A stretch of 32,729 nt of DNA from Micromonospora sp. AMSO31t (lineage in GTDB: Bacteria > Actinomycetota > Actinomycetes > Mycobacteriales > Micromonosporaceae): positions 1 to 32,729 of the forward strand of contig NZ_WBKT01000058.1 in assembly GCF_008868175.1 (NCBI RefSeq). The letters are read 5' to 3'. How positions within the stretch are numbered: the stretch's first letter is position 1; each line of letters starts with the position of its first letter. Under the pieces are notes generated by a model, which ran no database searches, was not told the origin of the DNA, and saw only the letters and a list, made by a program, of their open reading frames with translations. A program made the translations under genes and the position numbers. Below, piece by piece: positions 24,253 to 31,560 of this stretch.

Positions 24253-24756
24253 TCAGTCGATCAGGGCGTTGAGCAGGGATTCCTGGAGATAACCCAGGTA
24301 CGCGTAGACCGACAGCTGGAACACCCGCGACGAGGTGGGGTCCTCGGCGACCGCCTCGTCCAGTTCCTCGCCCAGGTCGGTGCCGTCCTTGATCTCCAGC
24401 CGGACGCCCATGGCCAGCCGGGCGTCGTTGAGCGCGCGCAGCCACGCCTCGGCCGCCTCCGCGTCGAGCCGCACCTCGCCACCGGCCTCGCCGTCGGGCA
24501 GCGCGGCCAGAATGGCGCCGGCCTGGTCGATCTTGGCGGTCTTGAGGTCGCCCTCGGTGTAGCGGCGGAACTCGGCGCTGCCGGCCACGTCGTCGGGGTA
24601 GGCCTCGGGGAAGAGCCGGCCGACGACCGGGTCGCCGTGGTCGAAGCCGTCGGTGAGCAGCCCGACCACCTCGGAGGCGACCTTGCGCAGCACCCGGACC
24701 TCGTCGACCGCGAAGGTGGCCACGTAGCGGTCGCCCTGCCGGCGGAACATGCTCAT
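24253..24756 (-). CDS. DUF2017 family protein
   Basis: This 167-residue predicted cytosolic protein of unknown function is typical of actinobacteria, where it follows clpS (Rv1332 position). Sequence is acidic and helical: FRRQGDRYVATF at the start, VRVLRKVASEVVGLL, then RRYTEGDLKTAKIDQAGAILAAL and a final YAYLGYLQESLLNALID. ATG 24756 overlaps the clpS stop as ATGA, so the two are translationally coupled. The tight pairing suggests a link to ClpS/ClpCP function; no mechanism can be read from the sequence. Confidence 0.88.
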   Translation of the reverse strand: MSMFRRQGDRYVATFAVDEVRVLRKVASEVVGLLTDGFDHGDPVVGRLFPEAYPDDVAGSAEFRRYTEGDLKTAKIDQAGAILAALPDGEAGGEVRLDAEAAEAWLRALNDARLAMGVRLEIKDGTDLGEELDEAVAEDPTSSRVFQLSVYAYLGYLQESLLNALID

Positions 24757-25043
24757 GACCGGTCCACCGTCGCCCAGAGGCCGTACGCGTGCAGTTGCGA
24801 CGCGTCGTGCTCCATCCGCTCCCGGGCGCCGCTGGAGACGACCGCCTTGCCCTTGTGGTGCACATCCAGCATGAGCTGCTCGGCCTTCTCCCGGCTGTAT
24901 CCGAAGAGCTTCTGGAACACCCAGGTCACGTACGTCATGAGGTTGACCGGATCGTCCCAGACGATGGTCACCCATGGCCGGTCGGAGACCGGCACCTCTT
25001 CGGTGTCCGGCGTCTCGACCGGCGCAACCTGTGGAGCCGCCAT
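24753..25043 (-). CDS. clpS: ATP-dependent Clp protease adaptor ClpS
   Basis: This 96-residue adaptor delivers N-degron proteins to the ClpC/ClpA-ClpP protease. After a flexible acidic tail it shows WDDPVNLMTYVTWVFQKLFGYS (binding-pocket Asp/Asn), REKAEQLMLDVHHKGKAVV and a C-terminal LHAYGLWATVD. ATG 25043 (MAAPQVAP) is the most likely start; ATG 25052 is three codons earlier. Upstream in-frame sequence is low-complexity and not ClpS-like. It is followed by the coupled DUF2017 gene. Confidence 0.95.
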   Translation of the reverse strand: MAAPQVAPVETPDTEEVPVSDRPWVTIVWDDPVNLMTYVTWVFQKLFGYSREKAEQLMLDVHHKGKAVVSSGARERMEHDASQLHAYGLWATVDRS

Positions 25044-25088
25044 GCCCCCCATCGTGCCACCGGATCCGGGGAACCGATGAACCGGAAC

Positions 25089-25137
25089 GGCGCGGCGGTC
25101 GGGATCACCCGCCCGGGCCGCGGACGCCGACCGCGCC
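25089..25137 (-). terminator. Possible hairpin terminator after dynamin-like gene
   Basis: 25127-25137 (CCGACCGCGCC) can pair with 25089-25102 if a 3-nt bulge is allowed. It begins about 20 bp beyond the dynamin-like stop at 25159. It may close that transcript before clpS, but the structure is imperfect. Confidence 0.35.
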
Positions 25138-25158
25138 GGCCGTGCGGCGGCCCCGGCC

Positions 25159-26724
25159 TCAGGCGAGCAGGATGCCGTGGTCGACAGCATCGGTGAGGAC
25201 CGCGCTGAGCGAGAGACGGATCACCTCGAAGCGACGGGACACCTGGCGGGAAAGCTCCAGCTCGACCTCGCGCAGTGCCCGCTGCGCCCAGGAGCGGGCC
25301 GCGTTGGGGTCGGCGTTGCCGGGCGCCCGCCAGTGCTGCCAGCAGCCGCCGTTGAGGGCCACCCCGACGGGCGAAAGCGCCTCGTCGCGCTCGGCGCCCG
25401 GATAGCCGGCGAGCGCGTCGAGGGCGCCGGTGCCGGCCAGCCCGGCCACCCCGGCGGTGCTCGTGACGAGGAGCACGCGGTCCAGCTCGCGGCCGTCCGG
25501 GTGGTCGGCCAGACCCCAGCGGACCGCGTGCACGATCCGCCGGCGCACGCCCTCGGCGAGCGGCGCGCCGAAGACCCGGGCGGCCGCGTCGTCGACGATG
25601 CCGCGGACCGCCTCGTCGCACTGCGCGGTGGCGAGCAGCGACAGCGCCTCCATCTCGCGGTCGAGCAGCTGCGGCAGGCCGGCGCAGCCGACCCCGAAGA
25701 CGATCTCCTGCACCACGCGGAGGTGGATGTTGGCCAGCTCCAGAGCGAGGTGCTGGCGGATCCGCTGGGCGCAGGAGCGGGCCTGGCGGTCGATCCGCTC
25801 GGCGAGGTCGGCCGGCTCGGAGCCGGCCACCACGGGCACCCGCCCGTGCGCGCCGGGCGGCTCCGGGGGGCGGGAGCTCGCCCGGCGCAGCCCCTCGTCG
25901 GCGGCCCAGCCGACCAGCGCGCGGCGCAGCACGGAGTGCTCGCCCTGGCGGACCGGGAACCAGCGGGCCTGGGCGAGCGCGGGCACCGCGGCCAGCAGCG
26001 CGGCCCGGTGCGCCGCGACGGAGACCTCCACGGCGTCGTACCGGCGGGCGGCGGGGCCGGGCGGGCCGGACCGGCCGGCCGACGACCCGGACGCCCCCGT
26101 GTCCTCCGTCGTCGTGCCGTCCGCCGGCGCCGCCCAGCCGGCCACGCCGGGGGTGACGGCGAAGAACACCTCGACCCGGGTGCGCGCCACCTCGGCCAGC
26201 AGGTGCAGCTCGGCCGCGCTGAACGCCTGGTCGGCGGAGATCACGAAGAGCAGGGACCCGGCCCGGCCCGCCGCGTCGAGCAGCACCCGGCCGCCGGCCA
26301 CCCCGAGGGCGCCGGTGTCCGGCGTGTCGAGCACGGAGAAGTGGCGCAGCAGCGGGTCCGGCAGGCTCAGCTCCACCCGACGCGGCGGGCGCGCGAGGGC
26401 CGGGCCGGCGGCGAGCGGGTCGGCACGGTAGGAGTGCGGCTGGCGGTAGCCCGGCACGTAGGCGGCGCGGGTGGCCGCCTTGGCGTGGTGCACGAGGAGG
26501 TGGCTGCCGGCGGGCACGGCGAGCATCCCCGGATCCAGGTCGAGCAGGCCGGCGAGCAGCTCGCGGCGGCCGGCGCCGGCCGGACCGGTGACCACGACGC
26601 CCAGCGGCTCGTCCGGCCCCGGTTCGGTCACCCCGAGCCGGGTCGGCAGCGGCGCGCAGCGGGGCGGCTCCGCCAGCCCGCCCGGTTCGGGCACGTCGAC
26701 CGAGGGGAGTGGACCTGGCTTCAT
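25159..26724 (-). CDS. Dynamin-like GTPase family protein with degenerate nucleotide motifs
   Basis: This 521-residue protein has the outline of a bacterial dynamin-like/Era-type G domain in its first half. A P-loop-like VVVTGPAGAGRREL (43-56) lacks the usual Lys-Ser/Thr. A switch-II-like FSVLDTPDTG (129-138) replaces DTPG, and LLFVISADQAFSAAELHLL matches the strand before G4. The NKxD position reads FFAVTPGVAG with no Asp pair. A variable Ser/Gly/Pro linker follows near 200-230. The second half is helical (AERIDRQARSCAQRIRQHL; REVELELSRQVSRRFEVIRL). GGGAGG is 7 nt before ATG 26724. Nucleotide hydrolysis is doubtful; the role is unknown, perhaps membrane-associated. Confidence 0.7.
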   Translation of the reverse strand: MKPGPLPSVDVPEPGGLAEPPRCAPLPTRLGVTEPGPDEPLGVVVTGPAGAGRRELLAGLLDLDPGMLAVPAGSHLLVHHAKAATRAAYVPGYRQPHSYRADPLAAGPALARPPRRVELSLPDPLLRHFSVLDTPDTGALGVAGGRVLLDAAGRAGSLLFVISADQAFSAAELHLLAEVARTRVEVFFAVTPGVAGWAAPADGTTTEDTGASGSSAGRSGPPGPAARRYDAVEVSVAAHRAALLAAVPALAQARWFPVRQGEHSVLRRALVGWAADEGLRRASSRPPEPPGAHGRVPVVAGSEPADLAERIDRQARSCAQRIRQHLALELANIHLRVVQEIVFGVGCAGLPQLLDREMEALSLLATAQCDEAVRGIVDDAAARVFGAPLAEGVRRRIVHAVRWGLADHPDGRELDRVLLVTSTAGVAGLAGTGALDALAGYPGAERDEALSPVGVALNGGCWQHWRAPGNADPNAARSWAQRALREVELELSRQVSRRFEVIRLSLSAVLTDAVDHGILLA

Positions 26725-26846
26725 CAGGCGGCCTCCCGGTGTGGCGATCGGAAGCGGTCCGGTCGCGTGGAAATTCCCTGGTCACAGGGCGATGTGGGAA
26801 GACTACGGCTGTCGCGATTCCGACACCGAACACATCCGATACTCAC

Positions 26847-26866
26847 GAGTAATCGACAGATTACTC
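26847..26866. promoter_or_regulatory. Palindromic operator between dynamin-like and LuxR-type genes
   Basis: GAGTAATC (26847-26854) and GATTACTC (26859-26866) form a perfect 8-bp inverted repeat around GACA, and a further half-site ACTC lies at 26841-26844. The patch is notably AT-rich for this genome. It sits in the 198-bp divergent gap, 57 bp from the LuxR-type start, and is a candidate operator for that regulator or another protein. Confidence 0.6.
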
Positions 26867-26910
26867 AACTTCGCTGCGTGACGGTCTACGCGCGGACGGA
26901 ACACCATCGA

Positions 26911-26916
26911 TATGCT
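26911..26916 (+). promoter_or_regulatory. -10 hexamer for leaderless LuxR-type regulator
   Basis: TATGCT fits TANNNT and is 6 nt before ATG 26923. No Shine-Dalgarno precedes the ATG, so a leaderless transcript is likely. Confidence 0.55.
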
Positions 26917-26922
26917 GCACCG

Positions 26923-29601
26923 ATGAGTCGGTGGGACTTCGTCGGCCGAACGGATGAGCTCAACCGTCTGTTGTCGGCGGTCGGCGGTCCGGAGGGACGC
27001 GGGCTGCTCTTCAGCGGCAATGCCGGGGTGGGCAAGAGCCGGTTGCTGCGTGAGGGGGTGGCCGCGCTCTCGCCCGACCGCTACGCCATCTGGTCCGTGG
27101 CGGCCAGCGCCACGACAGCCGCGCTGCCGTTCGGCGGGCTGGTCCAGGTGCTGCCGAGCGCGCAGCCGCAGGGCCTCTCCCCCGCCGGCATCCTGCGCTG
27201 GGCGGTCGACGTGCTCCAGGAGCAGGCCGCCGGCCGGCCGATCGTGCTGGCGATCGACGACGCCCACCTGCTCGACCCGCCGTCGGCGGCGCTGGTGCAC
27301 CTCATCGCCCGCTCCGAGAACGCCACGGTGCTCGGCACGCTGCGCAACGGCGAGCAGATCCCGCTGCCGATCCGCGCCTTGTGGACCGACGACCTGGTCG
27401 ACCTGGTCGAGCTGGGACCGCTCGGCCCGAACGAGACCACCGGGCTGCTCGCCGCGATCCTCGGCGGTCCGGTCGACGCCGGCTCCTCGGAGCGGCTGCA
27501 CCGGCTCTCCGCCGGCAACCCGCTGCTGCTGCGCGAGCTGGTGCTGGCCGCCTCCGGTGGCAACGAGCTGAGCAAGACGTACGGGATCTGGAAGTGGACC
27601 GGCCGGCTGGAGCTGGCGCCCAGCCTCACCGACCTGATCGACACCCGGATCGGCCAGCTCACACCCGGCGTGCGCGCGGTGGTCGAGCTGGTCGCGTTCG
27701 GCGAGCCGCTCGGCCTGCAACTGCTGGAGCAGGCGGTGGACCCGGCTGACGTGGAGGTCGCCGAGGAGCGGGGCCTGATCTCCATGGTGCGCGACGACCG
27801 GCGGCTCAACGTGCGCCTCGCCCACCCGCTCTACGGCGAGGTGATGCGCCGGCACTGCCCGGTCAGCCGCACCCGGCGGCTCCAGGCCACCCTGGCCGGG
27901 CTGCTCGAACGGGTCGGCAAGCGGCGCCGCGACGACCTGCTCCGGGTCGCCGTCTGGCGGCTCGACTCGGGCACGGCGCAGGACCCGGCCCTGCTGCTCG
28001 ACGCGGCCGCACAGGCCTTCGGCCGGTACGACGTGCCGCTGGCCACCCGGCTGGCCCGGGCGGCCCTGGACGGCGAGGGCGGCTCGGACGCCGCGGAGCT
28101 GCTCGCCACGATCCTCATGTTCGCCGACCGGCCGGACGAGGCCATCGAGGTGCTCGACCAGGTCGCCGGGGCGATCCAGGACGACCGGCGGCGCGGCCGG
28201 TGGCTGACCGCCCGGGGCATGGTCAGCTACTGGGGGCTGAGCCGGGAATCCACCGTGGAGGAGATCGCCGCGCGCGGCGCCGAGCTGACCGACGCCGCCG
28301 ACCAGGCTCGGGTCCGCGCCTTCGAGGCGATCATGCGGCTGCACCGGCTGGACACCGACACCGCGGTCCGGCTGGCCCAGGCCGTGCTGGACCGGCCGGC
28401 GGCCCCGATGGCCGCGCGCGAACTGGCCCGGTGCACCCTCGCGCACCTCCAGGCCGCGCAGGGGCAGTACGTGCGCAGCGCCACCGCGATCGCCCGGGTG
28501 CAGGCCGAGGCGGCGTGCTGGCGGGGCGACATGCCCTACCTCCAACTCGCCATGGAGCTGGCCCGGGGCACCCGGCTCGCGCTCTCCGGCGACCTGGCCG
28601 GCATCGACGCGATCGTCGCCGACGAGTTCGCCGACCTGGCCGGCGCCGGGGACTTCCGGCTCGGCACCGGCTACCTGGCCATCCTCCAGGCGTACGCGGC
28701 GCGGCTGCGCGGGCGCGGCGACGAGGCGCTGAAGACCAGCCTCGGCGCCTGCGCCGTGCTCGCCACCAGCCGGGTCTACGCCGGCCTGGCGCACGCCGAG
28801 CGCGCCCAGGCGGCGGCGCTGCGCGGCGACGGCACGCACGCGGCCGAGGCGATGGCCGAGGCGGACCGCACCCACGCGCCCGGGATGGCGGTGCTCTACC
28901 CCTGGCTGGAGCAGGCCCGGGGCGCGGTGCACGCGGCGGTCGGCGACCTGCCGGCGGCCACCAAGCACCTCACCGCGCTCGCCGACCGGCTGCGGGCGGA
29001 CGGCCTGGCCGGGCACGAGCTGCTGGTCCTGCTCGACCTGGTCCGCTTCGACCAGGCCGGCGCGTCGATCGGGCCGACCTGCACCGACGGCGACCGGCGG
29101 ACCGTGGCGCAGCGCCTGACCGAGCTCTCCGAGCAGGTCGACGGGGTGCTGCCGCCGCTGGTCGCCCGGTACGCTCGCGCCACCGTCGACGGTTGCCCCG
29201 ACGACCTGCTCGCCGTGGCCGACGGCTTCGCCGCCCGGGAGCTGACGGTCTACGCCGCCGAGGCGACCGCCATGGCGCTGCACCGGATGCGCGGTGGCCG
29301 GCCCGGGGCGACCGGCCCGGCCCGCGAGCGCCTCGCCGAGCTGCTCCGCCGCTGCGACGAGGTGTCCACGCCGGCGCTGCGGCTGCTCCGCCCGACGCTG
29401 AGCGAGCGGGAGTGGGAGATCGCCCGGCTCGCCGCCGACGGCGTGACCAGCCGCACCATCGCCGAGCGGCTCTTCCTGTCCACCCGCACGGTGGAGAACC
29501 ACCTCCAGCGGGTCTACAGCAAGCTCGGGGTGGCCGGCCGCGCCGAGCTGCGGGCCGCGTTGCGGTCGATGCCGGGCCACGACGGCACGGATCCGGCCTG
29601 A
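26923..29601 (+). CDS. Large ATP-binding LuxR-family (LAL) transcriptional regulator
   Basis: This 892-residue regulator has an N-terminal AAA/STAND ATPase module: VGRTDELNRL, Walker A GNAGVGKS (32-39), Walker B IVLAIDDAHLLD (Asp112-Asp113). A long helical TPR-like middle (about 330-810) follows. The C-terminal LuxR/GerE helix-turn-helix starts at about 826, with LSEREWEIARLAADGVTSRT and STRTVENHLQRVYSKLGV. LALs are signal-gated activators; neither the ligand nor the targets are known here. ATG 26923 is right after a TATGCT -10. It is divergent from the dynamin-like gene and ends 16 bp before pncB, so either neighbour could be its target. Confidence 0.92.
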   Translation: MSRWDFVGRTDELNRLLSAVGGPEGRGLLFSGNAGVGKSRLLREGVAALSPDRYAIWSVAASATTAALPFGGLVQVLPSAQPQGLSPAGILRWAVDVLQEQAAGRPIVLAIDDAHLLDPPSAALVHLIARSENATVLGTLRNGEQIPLPIRALWTDDLVDLVELGPLGPNETTGLLAAILGGPVDAGSSERLHRLSAGNPLLLRELVLAASGGNELSKTYGIWKWTGRLELAPSLTDLIDTRIGQLTPGVRAVVELVAFGEPLGLQLLEQAVDPADVEVAEERGLISMVRDDRRLNVRLAHPLYGEVMRRHCPVSRTRRLQATLAGLLERVGKRRRDDLLRVAVWRLDSGTAQDPALLLDAAAQAFGRYDVPLATRLARAALDGEGGSDAAELLATILMFADRPDEAIEVLDQVAGAIQDDRRRGRWLTARGMVSYWGLSRESTVEEIAARGAELTDAADQARVRAFEAIMRLHRLDTDTAVRLAQAVLDRPAAPMAARELARCTLAHLQAAQGQYVRSATAIARVQAEAACWRGDMPYLQLAMELARGTRLALSGDLAGIDAIVADEFADLAGAGDFRLGTGYLAILQAYAARLRGRGDEALKTSLGACAVLATSRVYAGLAHAERAQAAALRGDGTHAAEAMAEADRTHAPGMAVLYPWLEQARGAVHAAVGDLPAATKHLTALADRLRADGLAGHELLVLLDLVRFDQAGASIGPTCTDGDRRTVAQRLTELSEQVDGVLPPLVARYARATVDGCPDDLLAVADGFAARELTVYAAEATAMALHRMRGGRPGATGPARERLAELLRRCDEVSTPALRLLRPTLSEREWEIARLAADGVTSRTIAERLFLSTRTVENHLQRVYSKLGVAGRAELRAALRSMPGHDGTDPA

Positions 29602-29605
29602 ACTC

Positions 29606-29611
29606 TAGGCT
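29606..29611 (+). promoter_or_regulatory. -10 hexamer for leaderless pncB
   Basis: TAGGCT lies just after the LAL stop and 6 nt before GTG 29618. The adjoining GAGG is only 2 nt from the GTG, too close for a normal ribosome site. A separate pncB-pncA promoter is therefore likely. Confidence 0.5.
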
Positions 29612-29617
29612 GAGGCG

Positions 29618-30904
29618 GTGAGCACCCTTCGCCCCGCGCTGCTGACCGACCACTACGAGCTGACCATGGTCAGCGCCGCCCTGCGGGACGGCACGGCCGA
29701 CCGTCGCTGCGTCTTCGAGGTGTTCAGCCGGCGGCTGCCGGCCGGCCGCCGCTACGGCGTGGTCGCCGGGACGGGCCGGCTGGTCGACCTGATCCGCGAC
29801 TTCCGGTTCGACCCCGCGGAGATCGACTTCCTGCGCCGCACCGGCGTGGTGGACGACCGGGCCGCCCGGTGGCTGGCCGACTACCGCTTCACCGGCGACG
29901 TCGACGGGTACGCCGAGGGCGAGCTGTTCTTCCCCGGCTCCCCGATCCTCACCGTCTCCGGCACCTTCGCCGAGTGCGTGGTGCTGGAGACGCTGGCGCT
30001 GTCGGTGCTCAACCACGACTCCGCGGTGGCCGCCGCGGCGGCCCGGATGGTCACGGCCGCCCGCGGCCGGGCGCTGATCGAGATGGGCTCCCGCCGGGCG
30101 CACGAGGAGGCGGCGGTGGCCGCCGCCCGGGCCGCGTACCTGGCCGGGTTCCGGTTCACCTCCAACCTGGCCGCCGGCCAGCGCTACGGCATCCCCACGG
30201 CCGGCACCGCCGCGCACGCGTTCACCCTGCTGCACGACGACGAGCAGGCGGCGTTCGCCTCGCAGGTCGCCACGCTGGGCAAGGACACCACGCTGCTGGT
30301 CGACACCTACGACATCAGCCAGGGCATCCGCAACGCCATCGCGGTGGCCGGGCCGGAGCTGCGCGCGGTCCGGATCGACTCGGGCGACCTGGCGGTCATC
30401 GCCCAGCAGTCCCGCGAACTGCTCGACTCGCTCGGCGCCACCGAGACGAAGATCATTGTCTCCGGCGACCTCGACGAGTACGCCATCGCCTCCCTCGCCG
30501 CCGAGCCCGTCGACATGTACGGCGCCGGCACCGCCGTGGTGACCGGTTCGGGCGCACCCACCGCCGGCCTGGTCTACAAGCTGGTCGAGGTGGAGGGGCG
30601 CCCGGTGGTCAAGCGCTCCGAGCACAAGGCCACCATCGGCGGCCGGAAGGTGGCCGTCCGCCGGCACAAGCCGACCGGCACCGCCACCGAGGAGGTCATC
30701 GTGCCGCAGGGCGTGCCGGACCGGCAGCCCAACGACCGTCTGCTCCAGCGTTCGTTCGTCGTCGAGGGCGAGGCGGTGGCGCTGCCCACTCTCGACGAGT
30801 CCCGGGAGCACCTGCGGGAGTGCCTGATCTCCATCCCGTGGGAGGGGCTCAAGCTCTCCGGCGGCGACCCGGCCGTCCCGGTGACCGTCGTACCCGCGAG
30901 CTGA
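29618..30904 (+). CDS. pncB: Nicotinate phosphoribosyltransferase
   Basis: This 428-residue enzyme makes nicotinate mononucleotide from nicotinate and PRPP, entering the Preiss-Handler route to NAD. Family landmarks are LLTDHYELTM (8-17), FEVFSRRLPAGRRYGV, LNHDSAVAAAAARM, MGSRRAHEEAA, LVDTYDISQGIRNAI, VRIDSGDLAVIA and VDMYGAGTAVVTGSGAPTAG. Start is GTG 29618. The stop overlaps the GAGAGGA ribosome site of pncA, so the two NAD-salvage genes form an operon. In M. tuberculosis the orthologue (pncB1, Rv1330c) adjoins clpS; here two genes lie between. Confidence 0.96.
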   Translation: MSTLRPALLTDHYELTMVSAALRDGTADRRCVFEVFSRRLPAGRRYGVVAGTGRLVDLIRDFRFDPAEIDFLRRTGVVDDRAARWLADYRFTGDVDGYAEGELFFPGSPILTVSGTFAECVVLETLALSVLNHDSAVAAAAARMVTAARGRALIEMGSRRAHEEAAVAAARAAYLAGFRFTSNLAAGQRYGIPTAGTAAHAFTLLHDDEQAAFASQVATLGKDTTLLVDTYDISQGIRNAIAVAGPELRAVRIDSGDLAVIAQQSRELLDSLGATETKIIVSGDLDEYAIASLAAEPVDMYGAGTAVVTGSGAPTAGLVYKLVEVEGRPVVKRSEHKATIGGRKVAVRRHKPTGTATEEVIVPQGVPDRQPNDRLLQRSFVVEGEAVALPTLDESREHLRECLISIPWEGLKLSGGDPAVPVTVVPAS

Positions 30905-30914
30905 GAGGACCGAC

Positions 30915-31496
30915 ATGGCCAACGCCTTGATCATCGTGGACGTGCAGAACGACTTCTGCGAGGGCGGCTCCCTGGCCGTGACCGGTGGGGCGGGGGTCGC
31001 CGCCGGCATCACCCGGCTGCTCGCCGCCGAGCCGGAACGCTGGGACCACGTGGTCGCGACGAAGGACTTCCACATCGACCCGGGCGCCCACTTCGGCGAC
31101 CCGCCGGACTACGTCGACTCCTGGCCCCGGCACTGCGTGGTGGGCACCGCCGGCTCCGAGTTCCACCCCGACCTGGCCACCGGACGGGTGGAGGCGATCT
31201 TCCACAAGGGCGAGCACGCGGCCGCGTACTCGGGCTTCGAGGGGCACGCCGACGACGGCGAGTGCCTGGCCGACTGGCTGCGCCGGCACGACGTGGACCG
31301 GGTCGACGTGGTCGGCATCGCCACCGACCACTGCGTCCGGGCCACCGCGCTCGACGCGGCCCGGGAGGGCTTCGTGACCACGGTGCTGCTGGACCTGACC
31401 GCCGCCGTCGCGCCCGACACGCTGGACGTGGCGCTGCGGGCCTTAGACGGCGCCGGGGTCACGACGGTCGGTGAACCTGTGATCAGGGCCGCTTGA
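30915..31496 (+). CDS. pncA: Nicotinamidase
   Basis: This 193-residue isochorismatase-fold amidase deaminates nicotinamide to nicotinate, the substrate of the upstream PncB. The triad is Asp9 (IIVDVQNDF), Lys98 (FHKGEH) and Cys140 (GIATDHCVRAT). Metal ligands are Asp51, His53 and His59 in TKDFHIDPGAHF, with His73 in WPRHCV. The usual cis-peptide region precedes the Cys. GAGAGGA at 30903-30909 is 5 nt before ATG 30915. Length matches the family. A member of this family also activates pyrazinamide in mycobacteria. Confidence 0.96.
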   Translation: MANALIIVDVQNDFCEGGSLAVTGGAGVAAGITRLLAAEPERWDHVVATKDFHIDPGAHFGDPPDYVDSWPRHCVVGTAGSEFHPDLATGRVEAIFHKGEHAAAYSGFEGHADDGECLADWLRRHDVDRVDVVGIATDHCVRATALDAAREGFVTTVLLDLTAAVAPDTLDVALRALDGAGVTTVGEPVIRAA

Positions 31497-31520
31497 GCAG
31501 GTAATCGGTTGCGGCTGTCG

Positions 31521-31551
31521 TACCCCCGGCCCAGGATTGCGGCCGGAGGTA
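31521..31551 (+). promoter_or_regulatory. Hairpin overlapping the MFS ribosome-binding site
   Basis: 31521-31531 pairs with 31541-31551 in 10 of 11 positions (single C-A mismatch), with a 9-nt loop. It follows the pncA stop by 24 bp, so it may be the pncB-pncA terminator. The right arm contains GGAGG (31545-31549), the ribosome site of the downstream MFS gene, so folding would also hide that site. Confidence 0.55.
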
Positions 31552-31560
31552 CGGACCGTC

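Noticed and set aside
25177..26922. Plus-strand frame extending the LAL protein upstream (1474 residues)
   Set aside because: The added part is antisense to the dynamin-like gene and lacks any domain; the LAL ATPase begins exactly at ATG 26923, preceded by a -10.
26803..29580. Minus-strand frame of 925 residues opposite the LAL gene
   Set aside because: It is a mirror frame of the LAL coding sequence with low-complexity Gln/Gly/Arg composition; the plus strand encodes a clear STAND-LuxR protein.
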